A DNA stretch of 64,000 nucleotides from Lutraria lutraria (lineage: Eukaryota; Mollusca; Bivalvia; Venerida; Mactridae). The stretch lies in contig OZ026835.1 in assembly GCA_964023205.1 (NCBI GenBank), positions 17,194,414-17,258,413 on the forward strand. The letters run 5' to 3'. This document shows positions 47,101 to 62,100 of the stretch, piece by piece (within the stretch, counting starts at the first letter, position 1; each line of letters starts with the position of its first letter). Position numbers and translations under genes: made by a program. The notes under the pieces were generated by a model. The model had not been told where the DNA came from and did not search any database. It saw only the letters and a program-made list of their open reading frames with translations.

Positions 47101-50100
47101 TAGCAACCTACTTATACTAACCCATCACTCCACTCCCCTATATTGGCATGTAAACACATAAAACACATACATGGATCAGAAGTGGAAGACCATGAACTCA
47201 ATCTTATACAGATCTATATTTAGATGCCATAGCTATTAAACTTATAGCATTTTGATCACTAAATCTGTTCCTTATTTAAGGACTTACCTTGACTTGTTAA
47301 GAGATTTAAAATCATGACCTTGCCCTTATGATAACCAAACAAGGTCTCCAGTGTAATATCTATGTTTATAAAACACATATTCAAGCCATCATAATTTGTA
47401 CCAATATAAAAAATCTGAACAACTATGACAATTGAACACTAATTAACAAATCAGATTTCAAATGTGATATCACCCCCTGGAGAAAAAACAATTCAATATA
47501 CATGTACAGTCATTAAGAAAAAAGCAGTGTTGAGTTACAAGTTAACATAAAATTTATGTGTGAACAAAATATGGTATCAAATAGAACACAAGTGACACTC
47601 AATCATATATTTAAATTCCAAGCTAAAATTACATGTACCACATTTGTTATAATAAAAAAAAGCATTAGATAAGCCATATAAATATATTATTACATTATGA
47701 ATAATTAAAATGTTATTCAACAATGGGACAATTTACAATTAACAATAAAGAACAATTATCAAAGATATGAACATTAAAACAATTTTTCCTATTTTGCTTT
47801 TTAAAGTAGACTGAATATCATAATTTGCACTGATCAATGTTTCAGAGGATCAGGGGGATACACGAGGAATTAGACAGCAAGATCATTCCAACATATGGGA
47901 CGCTGTCACATGTAGCAGGAAAAAGACTTAACCTGTATATTTCGTCAGGGATATTTGACATCAAAACAACCACACCCTAAGAAATAAGACAGGAATAACT
48001 GCTCATGGGAGGGAAATTTGACAGCCAAAAATTTAAATAATTTCAAATTCCCCTTATCAATCCTCCGCCTCCCCCTTGAGAAAAATATTGATAAATGCAT
48101 TACAAAAAGTAAAAAGAGCGTCTCTCAACAATAGATTACTTAAATCACTAAACTGCTTAGAACTAAAATATAAACATGCACATATAAACATGGTTTTAGT
48201 GAACTCGTATATAGTTGAGAATCAGAAGAATTGAAATATTTATTTTTCACTGAACACACTCCCTAGCTGCATTATTTCATTATTACAGATATAAATTATT
48301 TATAATATGATAAAATATGGATAAATAAGGTAATTAGTTGAGTCCCAAAGAATACATTATAACTGAGTACTAAATGTTTTAAAGATCTAGCTACATGTAT
48401 TACAAGTACAGTCAAACCTGTGAACAAAGGCTACTCTTGTGAAAGACAGATTGTGGCCTTTATTGACATTAGGCCTTTAAACAGAGGTCATTTTGTTCTA
48501 AATAATCAATGACATCTTATAAAAGAATGACCTTTATTCACAGGGTGGCCTTTATTTCGGAGGTGGCCGCTTACACAGGTTAGACTGTATATACAACTTG
48601 TTATACACCATATCTCATTATATAATACAAGTCATGTGGTAGAACTTACACCATAGTATACCAGTAAGTACGGTAATTAAGCTGACACCTGACCTTATCA
48701 GTGAGAGCTGATCAAGCTTAAATAAGTCCTTTACAAAACCCCGATATAGTACATTTAAATTTAACCCGTAATTTAGGTAGTAGTTTTAGTAGAATCAATA
48801 TTGACTTCTTTTCATTTCAGAGGTCTTAACAACTAACGACTAAATTATGTCAATAATACAAAGCGAAGTGTTCAATAATGGAAGCATATATTAATTAACT
48901 CACTGAGAAAATGGGAAAATATTAGTTTTATAGAAGACAGTTATATGGTACTTGAATTCGTGAATTACTTTTCAAGTTGAAATGAAATGTTTTCAAAGTA
49001 ACCGCTAAATAAATATTTGATCAACCACATTGATTAGTAAACAACTCTAAAACAAGGGAAAATGAAAAGTGTAGCAAAGTGTACATACTAAAGACTTAAC
49101 TACAGAAAACTATCACAAACTACTGTTACATAATATCATACTGAATAGAATGGAGGTAAAAAAATGTGTTCTAATTGTATGCAATATATTGGCAATTAAG
49201 CAATTTTAATTAAAATCTAGAAATTAAGCCAAGTGGTGATTTATTTGTACTTAATTATACTAAAGCTATCAACAACTAAATCAAATGTTTTAAACTAGAA
49301 TATTTCATTATCAATAGTGAATTACTGAGCTTGGGAAATTAATATTCAATGGAAGGATATTTCCTACTCTCGGGACAGGTGTAAATTAATAACCATAATT
49401 AACTGTTTTTTTAGCGCTACAAAAAAAGGAAGTGAAACTGCATTAATTTATCCTTATACAATTTTAACTGAATTAGTTTATCTTTATAAAGATGTAAATA
49501 ACATGCATTTCTTCACCAAAGAATATATCTGTACTAGATAATACTATCACTGTAAGAAGCTTTTTTACAAGAATAATTTCACAGGATTATTGTGGCGATA
49601 GACAGTTCACAGCATGGGATCTGGTGGATCAGTTCATGTTGTGTCCTCAGAAGAGACGGAAGACGAGGATTCTGAGTTGTTCTGTGATCCGTGTATAGGA
49701 CGAGACAAGCCAGCGAAATCCTGGTGTGAACAGTGCTGTGTCTACCTGTGTTCTTTATGTATGTCAACTCATACACAGAGTCATAAAATGCTCAAAGGGA
49801 AGAAACTACCATTAAAGAGACCACATCATAATTCTCTAACTAAGCGTGTTCATATCAAACAGGTAATTATACTACTGTAGTAAATTAAACCTCTAGATAA
49901 TGTACATCCAAGTGAGTGACAAAAGAACTTTATGTATAATTAGCACCTTTTCCTTGTCTGAAGTTAATTTATAATTCTAAGTGAATCTGGCCATTTTCTG
50001 AAATGAAATCACTGTAACCCACACAGGACATAAAATGTTACCTCTGTCCCTCCATCTGACCGTCCGTTCAAATTTTGGTTTCCAAGTGATAACTCAATGC

Positions 50101-53100
50101 AAGAAATATTTCATGAAAAGGTTTCATATTTTACATGAAGGTGTATAATAATAAAATACAGGTCATGTATTACTTAGAATCAATTAACTCTATGCATGAG
50201 TGACCCTTATTATGAGATAAATTTGACACAATACATAGAAAGCCATGCAATTATTTACATGGAAGTCTTCATCCAGAGGTGGTCAATTATACAATTAATG
50301 TATCTATTACAAGTTTAATCAAATAGGGAAGTAAACCTTATCTAAGATAAGAAAATATAGTCCAACAATTTCAAATACGTGTTGATTTAATACATTTAAC
50401 AGACTGAGCTAGATGATAAATTCACATTAGTTTCATTCAATCAATACTTAAAGCTAGGTAACAGGATAGTGAGTCTACATGATAAAGCAAAGGTCACAAA
50501 CAATAAGTCAAACCTCCTACTCAGTTACCTCTATTACATGCAAATTTAAACAAGCCACATTTTAGGTAGAATCTGTACTCTGTAGACCTTCATGATTGAT
50601 TTTTCGTTTTTCATAGCAATATTAATATACATCACTTTATGTTTGATTGTTATACATGTATTGTGCTCATAACAAACCAAACATGGAGTGAACCATTTAA
50701 AAAAGTGATCAATATCTAGAGTTCAGGATAATTTGGACATTTTCATTCATTGTATAAAATTTATACCATTACTAAAAATGTCAAAATAATCATTAATTCT
50801 ATGCAGTTTTTATTTAATAGATTATTACCTAGAGTTATAGAAGAATTGAGTAGCAGAAAAAAGTTTAAACATCGGTCCATATATATTCCACAAATTCCAT
50901 AGAATTCATTCCAAAATCGCTAAGTACGTGCAAAATGTCACAAACCATAATGTATGTTGTTTGCACATTTCTCAATATCCCTATAAACATGTCAAGATAA
51001 CCAATATGGTCTGCCATGAGTATTCACTAGCCCCTCACTGCTGTGAGTTTGAACCTCACCTGGGGACACTGTGGTGTGTTATGTTTAACTCCTTGTTATA
51101 AATTATCAATCATACACATGGTAAGTTTGATTCATTCAGTGCTCCAAGTTTATACAGTTACACATGCAATTAATTTCCATATGAAGACTTTAATTTGTCA
51201 AATACAATTTAATTCATTTTAATTCTAACATCTTCCTCAGCTTTGGACTCATGACTTTCAAAACAATCATCTGTTTTATATACTTTTATATACTCTAACA
51301 ATAGTGCCAGGTCACAAAATATGCCCGTCATAACACCATAACTCAGAAGTGCCTCGGCCGACTGGGCTGGAGATCTCATGGCCATAAATTAAACATTTCT
51401 GAATAAAACTGTTTGAATTAGAGAGCGGACACCGTTGTGTAAGCTGCCCACCAACATGCCCACCTGCTATGGGTGTTTCCATAATATGACCCTATTTCAA
51501 ACGAGTGTATAAATGTCTATACTGAGAGTATATCTAAAATGACAGCATGCTTCAAAACATTACACTCTTGTAAAGATATCAAAGATATGCTAATCTGGCA
51601 GTACATGTAGCTAATCCTACAATTATTCTTTTCAGGCACTTCCAGTGGCAACTTTAGAAGACAAGGACATGAAAGTTGAAGAAGTAGCACAATCAGACAG
51701 GAACATTATAGGGTGTATCAGTGTAGATAACTTCATCGTGACAATCACTCAAAACAACCTTACATTATATGACCAAGAATTTGAATGCATAGGAGACATA
51801 GAATTCAACAAATTCCAACCCAGTTCTATATGTTCAAGAGATTATGACATTGTGGTGTCTTTTAAAAGAGATAATACTGGAGGAAAAAGTGACAAGTCTT
51901 TCAAGGACATTCTAATTTACAAATTGAATCTGCAGGGATGTGCTTCATCAGCAAAATTAGCAAAGAAGGGTGGTTTTACTACTGAAGGGGATTGTTTCAC
52001 CACGGCTGTGTGTCCATTGTATGACAAAAACTTAACTATAGCAGCTGGAATGAAATTAGAGTCACATCCTGAGAGAGATGACCTTGAATACCAAGTTCAA
52101 ATCCTTAAATCTAACGGAAAAGTTATACAAACATTACTTCTTAATCCACTGGCAGAACCGTGTTTCACTAGTCCATTTTTTATGTGTGCAACTATGAAAT
52201 TTGAAGAGATTGTTGTATCCGAGGCTCAACATCGCAGGATTCGAGGTGTCAGCATGAGAACAGGAAAGACTGTGTTTGAATTTGAAGGGGGATCCCCACA
52301 GGGAGTGGCGTTTGACAAAGAGGACAATATCTATGTTTATAATGACTCGGCATTTTACTGGATACCACCATTGAGACAGAAGATTCATTATATGCAGCAA
52401 GGATTCAACAAAAAGACAACAAAACAGCCAAAGATGGTCAATGCTATAGCATACAATGACTCATTAAACACGTTATATCTAACTGATAGAGATAAAAGTA
52501 AAATAAAAACGTACAGAATCACGTAATTCATCCAATCAAGTTCAATGAACTTGTTCTTTTCAATACATTGTTAATTGTTTATTTGTGTACGCAATTTAAT
52601 TAATTTATCACATTTCAAATAAATGTCATATTTTAATTGAAATTTAATGTCTAGATACTGAACATTAATCACAACAAACAGACTTGTTTATAGACATACT
52701 GACAAAACATTCACAGGCAGGTTTTATGTTGTCTAGCCAAACTAAAATCACAGTGAAGGGGAGAGAACTCTGGTTATTATTATTGTTATTTCTCTGTATG
52801 AGTTCTCTCCCTTAGATAATGTATTTATATGATATTGAAATATTTGGTGTGATATATTAAAATACTTCATGTGATAATAACTTACAATAAAGTAGTGGTT
52901 TACCTATAGTAAAGTAGATTTTATAATTAAAGAAAATCCTATATTTTTAGTGATCAATGGAAATTGTGATCAATGATGAGTATAACAAACATGCAATTAA
53001 AAAGTTTGAAATTTGAATGTTTTATTTGTTTTGGAAGCAATAATGAAGGTTCCAGGTTATTGTAAATCATCCTTAAAGCCTTTCAACCTAGAAGACCCTG

Positions 53101-56100
53101 GTGTGGTTTTCCTACTTCGCAAACATTTTCTATTTCATACAATACAAAATGTTGAAAGTTTACAAAAAAATGTGAAATGATCAATGACAGTAAATTGCAC
53201 TCATAAATTGATGAAAATTCCTGTTCAGAGTATACTTCAAACAGCTCAGATCAATTAATTTTTTATAATTAGTTTCATAGCTTTAAATGTCAAATAAGAA
53301 ATATTAAGATACCACACCCACAGGACATGGCTGTCACGTTCAGGACTTTAAACACAGTCGAGTCAGAAGTAATCTCAAAGTGGTAAAAGTGGGATGTTTA
53401 AATAGCGCCACAAAGAAGTTAATTAAATACAGGAGCACTATCATCTTAAGACTACAGTGTATGCAATTAGAATTTTTTCTCTGGGATTAAATGTTGCACC
53501 AACAGTCGCCAGGGTTGTAAGGTGTCTTTTAAAGCTTTATTGTAGAAGACCCTAACATACACCTCGATCGGGGTAGAACTATCAACCTCCCAATTGATAA
53601 CTGGACAGTTTCCTCGTACGTGAAATTTGCCTAGTCTTGAATTGGAATTGAATTCACTGCTGTGAGAGACAGGTGACTGCTAGTCATTGACCATAACTTC
53701 TCGGCCATAGATGACCCTTGAAATCTGGGCCTTTAATGCAAGGAATTAATGAAAACAATCAAGGTATCTCACAAAAGCTGTTTGTTACTTGACACCAAGA
53801 ACCAAGTTGTGAAATATGTACCATAGACAAAGTTTAAACACACACTAACATTACAACATAAACTTGTATGTACAGTATTTCAGTTATTGTGAACTCAGAT
53901 ATAGTGAAACATAGGATAAAGTGAAGTAATCATTTTCCTGGACTGTGCTTTATTTATTGGAACATGATGATTGCAGTGAATTTTAGATATACTGATGTAA
54001 ATATTTTGGTCTTAATGAATTTACTATAACTGAGTTTTACCACTAATTATACCATGTATTTAGAGATAAATGAACCAACCTGTGCTATAGTTTCATATGC
54101 TAGATATGAAATAAGTTCAAGAGCATGTAAATTAGGTTTGATATCAATATTAACTCCTGCCAGCAACCAGTCCTTAAACCTCTGAGACTTATACTTTCTA
54201 CCTGTAAATAGAGAAAATTAATAGTTCTATAATACATCTTGTATAAACTTTAGTAATGTAAGGGCGATGTAGAATACTGTCAACAAAGACAAGTATAATT
54301 CGCATAATTTAAAACAGAATAAGCAAGGAAAAAAACATTGTAATCACGAGGTAAAAAAAATCATTATTTTTTTAAAATCTAATACTTCTTGAGGACCAAT
54401 TTTTTAAAATTTAATGACAATGAAACAAAGCTATTATTAGTCCAACATAAAGTCACTACAACATCGGGCTGAGACATAAGGCACTTGACCCTAAGACTTG
54501 ACCCCTAGACAACTATGCCTTCCTATTGTATGACAATGAAATTTAATATGTAGCCTCTGTTTATTTCATCTTGTTATTACTAGCTAATCAATATAAGCTT
54601 GAAATTTAGTCTTACTTGTTCTAGATACAATCAATTTAAGTCTTGCAATACAGTCCATTGTTATATTCCAGACAATATGCAAACATACTATAAGACAACT
54701 TACTGAAGTTTGCCTGCCTGGCTACACAGAACTCTATATATTGTTTGGGATCCAAACATCTTGATCTTAAATCAGCTCTCTGTTAAAAAAAACCATAAAT
54801 CAATGTTAAGGCATATTAATTTTATGTTTACACTGACAACAATAACTTAGTTTAAGAAAACAAAACAATTCACATTGAGAGTTTTTATATTCAATCACAG
54901 GAAGTTCATTGTCTCATAGTTTTATCAATCAGAACTCTTTACCAGTACCAGTAATTAACTTAGAACAAATTTAAGCCTTTGTTCAGAGGTCATATCGACT
55001 GTTGAATGCCAGAAGGGGCTATCAGCATTTTTCATAGTTTTGAGAAAAACGCATTTAAAGATTTTAGACTTAAGTGAAAAATCAGCTATTGTTTCAAACC
55101 CGCTTAGTTTTTGATAGTTGATTGATAACTCATAGTCTAATACACACACAGATTATTGAACTTCCAAGTCATACGGTAGGCCCATATTTGGTACTTTTTG
55201 CTGATAGCCCCTTCTGGTTGCCAATTTTTCAACCCTCAAAACATGAAATAAGGGTCTAACAGCATGCTATATATGGGTAAATAATTGAAGAACATGATTT
55301 TATTTACAATTATTTTCACCATTAACACAAAAAAAGGACACACAAAAAGTCATATGAAAATATTTCTTCAGATATGTTTGTCATCTATTAAACTCTTAAG
55401 ATTTTCAGTCAGTATCAGAATTGTCTCCATCTAATGCATTGATCAGCACATGGCAGCCGATCTACAACTTTTTTGTTTGTTGGTAAACTTTTATAGTATG
55501 ACCAGTACATTTCTGATATCGCAAATCATTTACACAAAGACAACAGTTCATTTTTCTTTGCCACAGAAATAGGCATCTTCTCCCTTTACGTCAATGACAT
55601 TTTGTTGGTCATTACAGGTCTTTCCCTCTGTGTTCTTTTTTACATTAATACACAGAAAGTCTGTATCCCTGAAGGTGTATTTCACATGGATTTGGTCTGG
55701 GTGTTGTTTTTGTACCTTCAATACTTCGATCTTAAGCCAATTAACTATTGTTCCTTCTGTGCTTGTTTTGAAATTGTTATTAGCATACTTTTTAAGGTCG
55801 TAGAAGTTGTCATATCGCGATGGCACAACAGCATTGGGATTTTGCCTTCTTGCCACTTGAAAGACTGTGTCCCATTGCTCTGGTACATAAAGAGAAGTTC
55901 GCTTTTGGCATGTTCGATAGCAGTATGCATTGAATCACATTCTATTTGTGTATGGCTAGATTCAAGGAAATTTTGCTCAATGACTTGAATGTTTGGGTTT
56001 TGTAAACCTGTGTTTAGCAATTCAGCTGCAAGGTTCTGATTGCGATTTTGTCCCGAGCAGCAGTCAGAATACAGAATTACATGCTTAACATTTTGCTGGA

Positions 56101-59100
56101 AGAGAATTTAAATGGGTCATGATGCAAGTTCCTATTTCAGAGGACTCTCCCTGGCCATGTGTCTCATTTCAAACATGACATGTGCCTTTAGAGGGAGTCG
56201 ATGAATAAACAGATTGAAACTATTTAATTTTCTCTTGTGACGTTTGAACATGGGGTTTGTAAAACAGCCTGTAGATCAATAGAAAGCTCTTTTTACTTCA
56301 TACTGGTTTTCTGCCTTTACCGACTCATTTTTCTGCTTTATAGTTGCATGTTCCAAGCCAGACAATTCAGATGATACCTGGTTATATATCTGGAATATCT
56401 TCCATCATTTGATCTCTATCAGATTGCTGTTGTAAGTTTTGTGCAATTTCAGACTGTGATTCCCTAGCTTGCTTTTGTTCTTCTGCAAACTGACCAATGG
56501 CATTCTGATTTCTGTCTGAAAGATTATTTGTTTAGCAGTTCATGTTCAGTATGTTGCTGAGATGACTGTAGTATTGGACTATCCCTTGATAGAAAACTTG
56601 ATTGTTGGTCATTTTCTGAAATACAAAAATTATAAATTAAGCTCAAAGTGATATCAATACATTTAATATACATAATTTATTATATTTTTTTATTCTGAAA
56701 CAATGACTTAAGAGTTATCAATTATAGTTCTAAACAATATGTTTTACATAAACTTTACTACGTAGTAACGTTTTTAAAATTATTTTTAAAGTTCAAGTTT
56801 AATTTTGCTAATAAAAATTATTTTTATTCTATGATTCGATATTCGGTGCACTGTAAAAACGTATTGAATTAATACACTGTCATTCATTTACCATTCTGGT
56901 GGCTTTGTTCTTGAATCATCCATAAATAAAGTGGAATGGCAGAGTAAATTTCTTCATCTGACCTTTTGTCTTCCATAATTCTCTGAAATCAGAATTTTTG
57001 GGCTGCCATAAGGAGCTATCAACATAATATGGCTATATTTACCAATAGAAGAATATAATTTACTTCACAATGATAGGTCATTTACTTAAGTAAGCATCTA
57101 GTGTAAACTAAATACAAAAAAATACTTAAAAAATGAAATTTATTGGTAAGAACATTTCTCATAATTTCAGCTGCCAGATGGAGTCAACAGATAAACAATA
57201 TTTACAGCACTGATGATAAGATATATTACATTTAAGTGTTTATTTTTTAGTCATTATAAGTATTTAAAATGTTAAATGAACACCTATTAATTAATAACAA
57301 AATTAAAACAATATAATCTTACCTTCTTTACAGCATTATAATCAACTAAAATTACGAAAATCTATAACTGAAGCGTTTTCCCTCGATCTTTCCCACTCTT
57401 TCTATTAAAAGGTTTTAATTAGTTCTGAACATCTCTACTGGTGTTATCAGAACTGTACATAAACAAGGGGGTGCATGTTTATTGATTAGGTCAATAACTC
57501 ACACTTTAACTCTAATTAGAATACATTTAATGTAAACAAAAGCCACAGGGTCTATCAGCATAAAATTCTGCTGTTAGCACCTTATGGCAGCACATACTCT
57601 GCTGTTAGCACCTTCTGGCGGGCAGTTTATCGTAGCCTATGCTGATAGCCCCTTTACGTAATAGCTCATAAATAGTACTTATAATTGGATTCTGGTCTCA
57701 ATTTTTTTTTTACAGAAAATATAAGTAAAGATGGTTTCAAATATGCAAAAAAGTCATTTTGGGTGAAAACTGCTGATAGCCCCTTCTGGCATTCAACAGT
57801 CGATATCATTCTAAATAATCAATGACAGTTTTTAAAAAATGGCCTTTATTCACAGGGTGGCATTTGTTCGGAGGTGACCACAAACACAGGTGTGACTGTA
57901 CTCATTTCTCCAACCATGTCTTTTTATTTCATTGTGATAGATACAGTTAAATATGGGTATATAGAAATAATAGTTAGAAATAATAGTTCACATTCTCTGC
58001 ACTTAACATTGTGATAGATACAATTAAATATGGATACATAGAAATAATAGTTCATGTCCACTGCAATTTACTACAGCATATTATAGCCCATTTTTTCTTT
58101 CTCTGGCATTAAACATCACACCGACAAACAGGGACATTATGGAAACTTTACCAACTGTAACAGTGAAGGCAGACCCCTGGCATACACCTGGGTAGAACCA
58201 TTAAAACTATAGATCTTTTATAAGTTAGCTGGAAAGCTTCATTATCTACATGTGTGGGATTTGAACTGAAAGCGGTGAAGAGCTAGTTATCACTAGTCAG
58301 TGACCATAATCACTCAATCATACAGACTCCCCCGAATTATAAACCACACTTACCAACAGACGTTCATATTTGATGTCATCGATAGATTCATCATCATCAA
58401 AAAGATCCAGTAATTCACCTTAAAATAATAAAAAACATCAGTACTAAACAAACCATGCTTCCATCAAACATACTGGAGTCTTTAACGGATCAGTTTGAAT
58501 GCTTTCGATTGCAATGAAAATAAAATTAAGTTTAAATTTATTTCTCTAGATTTGCATTAAACTTCCATGATTCAGTGAGAGCAAGAAATCAAGGTTATTT
58601 ATTGACTGATGTAACGTTTTACCAGTCCATGCAAGCATAATCATTAACTGGAACAATAGAACTTCATCAACAATAATATAATCTATCTACCAGTATGTGT
58701 AGGGTGAAACACAAGCAGCAGACTGGGGCAGAACTAAGGGGATATCATTCACTATCTTAGGATATTAAGGGTGCACTTGAAATATAAAATGCAAATATAA
58801 TTTCATTAATAAAACTCTATTTAGCATCCAAAAGTACCTTCCAGTAAACACGAAGGTACACATGCATATAGATTGAAATGTTAATAAGAATGCCAGGTCA
58901 CAAAATACGCCCATCAAAAATAATTTTTCAAAGCACCATGGGGCATAACTCAGAAGTGCCAGGGCCGCTTGGGCTGATTATCAAACTTGAACGAGATCTC
59001 ATGGTCATAAACATTTCCATCAAGTTTGGCAAGGATCCGAATAAAACTGTTTGAATTAGAGAGCAGACACCTTGTGGATGCTGCCAGCCAGCCCATGCCC

Positions 59101-62100
59101 GCCAACCTGCCCGCCGCATAGGCACTCGTTTCCGTGAATTTTATACGTTTACACATGTTATTTTTCAATGTAACTCATCAAGCAACGCAAAGCTGCGAAA
59201 GCTGGTTCCCGTAATCAAGTAATGAATTCTAAGGGTTTGTAATAAATCTACTTTAATAACCAGAAACCGCCTTATTTGTGTCAGAACCATGTCTTAATAA
59301 ATGAATAAATGCAATAAAGTTAGAATTTATCTATAGTCTTAAAACAAAATACAGTGCAACCTTTCCAGGGTGACCCTCTCTTGTGCAATAACCTCCCTTC
59401 AACGACAGTATATTTTGTTCCCACTGCACAATTTAACTCTGCCCTCTCTAAAGCAACAACCTCTCAACAACAACATAATTTTGCTTCTCCCAAAGGGTGC
59501 TGCCTTGGAAAGGTTTCACTATATTACAGAAACCATCCTACCTGTTTGATCTATAGAGGAGAGAAAATCATAACAAATCTTCCTTCTCTTCCTACTTGGC
59601 TGCTGTTGTGGTTTGGTATCAGCTGCTGCTGTATAATGTCAGAGTTTAATAAATGCTTGAAATGTCATAGAAATAATCTTCAATATGTATTTTTTATCAT
59701 AAAGATTGTTTTTATTATATAACAGACACTATGACACATGAGCTTTTCAGGCACAAACAGAGCATTAAATTAGCAATCTGAAAGAAGACAAGACAAGAGG
59801 GCCAAGATGGCCCTATATCGCTCACACAAAAATCATTTTCACTCATTAAAATATTGTTTCGAACCTGCGACCTAGCTTTTGACCCCAGATTACCCATGTT
59901 AAAAATTGTCCTACATATCAATAAGACAAACATTCTGACAAGGTTTGGTGAAGATCCGATCAAAACCATGAAAACTATAGACAAGGTTTTCTTAAGATTG
60001 GCCTTGTGACTTATTTGACAAAGTTTGGTGAAGATCCAATTAAAACTGTGAAATCTACAATGTTAACATGGTTTTTCATAAGATTTGGCCTAGCGACCTA
60101 GTTTTTTACCCCAGATCACCAATGTTCTAACTCGTCCAAGATATTATCACGAAAAAGATTCTGACGAGGTTTCATGATGATCCAATCAAAACAGTGACGT
60201 CTAGAGTGTTCACAAGGTTTTCCAGCAATATGCCCTAGTGACCTAGATTTTCGACCAGAAATGACCCATTATCAATCTTGACATACATACATTGAAATAA
60301 ACAGTGATTTAAAGTGTTCACAAAGTTTTGCCTTATTTGGCCCTGGTGACCTACCTAGTTTTTTTACCCCAAATGGCCCAATATCAAAATCGTCAGAGAT
60401 TTTGTCGATATTAACATTCTGACCCAGTTTTAAAAATGTGGACCCTAGCGTGTTCACAAGGTAAAAGTTTGAAGCACGACGCAGATGAAGACTGATCTCA
60501 AAAGCTCACCCTGAGCACAAGTGCTCATGTGAGCTAAAAAGTACACCAGTTCATTCGACAAGGTGATTATGTACTTTACTTGGTTAAATAAAACATTCCA
60601 GCTTTAAACTAAAAACACACGCACTTTAACAGGGATAAAACATTATAAAGACTAATCACCCTAAAACATATCAAAGAATTAATTAGAAGACACAAACAAG
60701 AATATATGCCACAACAATATTGTCCTTGTATAAACAATACATCTAAACAGATGAATTAATCTCCTCAATGAACTTAATCAGAAACTTCCTGATAAATGCC
60801 CCCTGGTCTCATAATTCTGTAAAAGTGGAGCATTTATGTTTTCAATAGCTATAAACTTCTGAAGTTTTACAAATTCAGTGTTTAAATTTATATCAGAGGT
60901 AAGAAATTTTATTTGTTTTCACGACAGATTTTTTAAGTCAAAACACTGTGACTGTTTAGTAGTTTAGCATGAAGGGGCATTACTGAATTAAGGAAATATT
61001 TAGTACATAAGGTCTACATTCATAAGGTTTAACAGTATATGTTATACAGCAAACTTTTCAACATCCAGATTAAATATAGTCATATTACAACTCTCACATT
61101 TTACTAAAATTTTTTAAAAAAATGAACTATTATCAGAAAGAAACACATACGGGATTTAATATGACTATTCCATTAAGTGGTTGGATCTGAATTCTTTTAT
61201 CTAGTGATAATCACAACAATCCTCAACACTGACCTAGCTATTTGTATCAGGAATTTATTACCACACATTATACATCACTGGTATAAAATATCATTATACA
61301 ATTTTCAGGAGTAAGTCAAATGTCACAGGCACCAGAATCAGGGTGTGTGACATTACATTTTGTAGTCAGTTATACCATCATTGAATATTTCCACAATAAA
61401 TCCACAGAGATTTGTGTATGTCTGTACAGAAATGTATCATAATTAAGATACAGTATCAAGAATTCAATACACTTTCAGGCACGGTGAGAAATCTAAAGAA
61501 AACGTTTCAAGTAAAAACACACCATAATTGTAGCTTCATTCATGTTGCCGTTAAAATTTCTTGAAATTTGTTTTTTGCTTGTTTAACTTCACAGAAGATT
61601 TCATGAAGCAGACGTGTGTATCTTATCAATGATATATTTTACAATTCAAAAGGAATTCAGGAGGTTCTGTGCAAACAAAAGATAGATGTCTCATAAGCCA
61701 ACTTGGCAGACCCTTTCATTAGGGGTGACACTTTCATAAACAAAAGCTTTACCATATTCTAGTTAATCATAGTATATTTGAACAACAGACAAAAAGGTAG
61801 TAAAACACATAATAAACAACAAATGTTTGTTTCCAAATTTCTTAACAAGATACCCCCCTAGGTTTTAAGCTGAAATACTTGACTTTCCTAATAATCAGGG
61901 ATATGACTGGTCACTGAACAAAGGGGAGGAAATCTGTCATGGGGCAGAATATAACTGATTTAGTGTTCTAAAAACAGAATAATTGTACAGATACAAGAGT
62001 TAGTAATTCTAATGACCATGTCATTGTACCAACATTTGTTCAAGCATTTAAGATGAATGACCTTTCGCAAAAATATTTTCATACTTCAAAAATATGCACC

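Noticed and set aside
52134..52400. Minus-strand frame within the B-box gene
   Set aside because: Antisense shadow of exon 2.
59354..59722. Plus-strand 122-residue frame
   Set aside because: Overlaps SUPT3H exon 59542-59628 on the opposite strand and has no domain or splice support.
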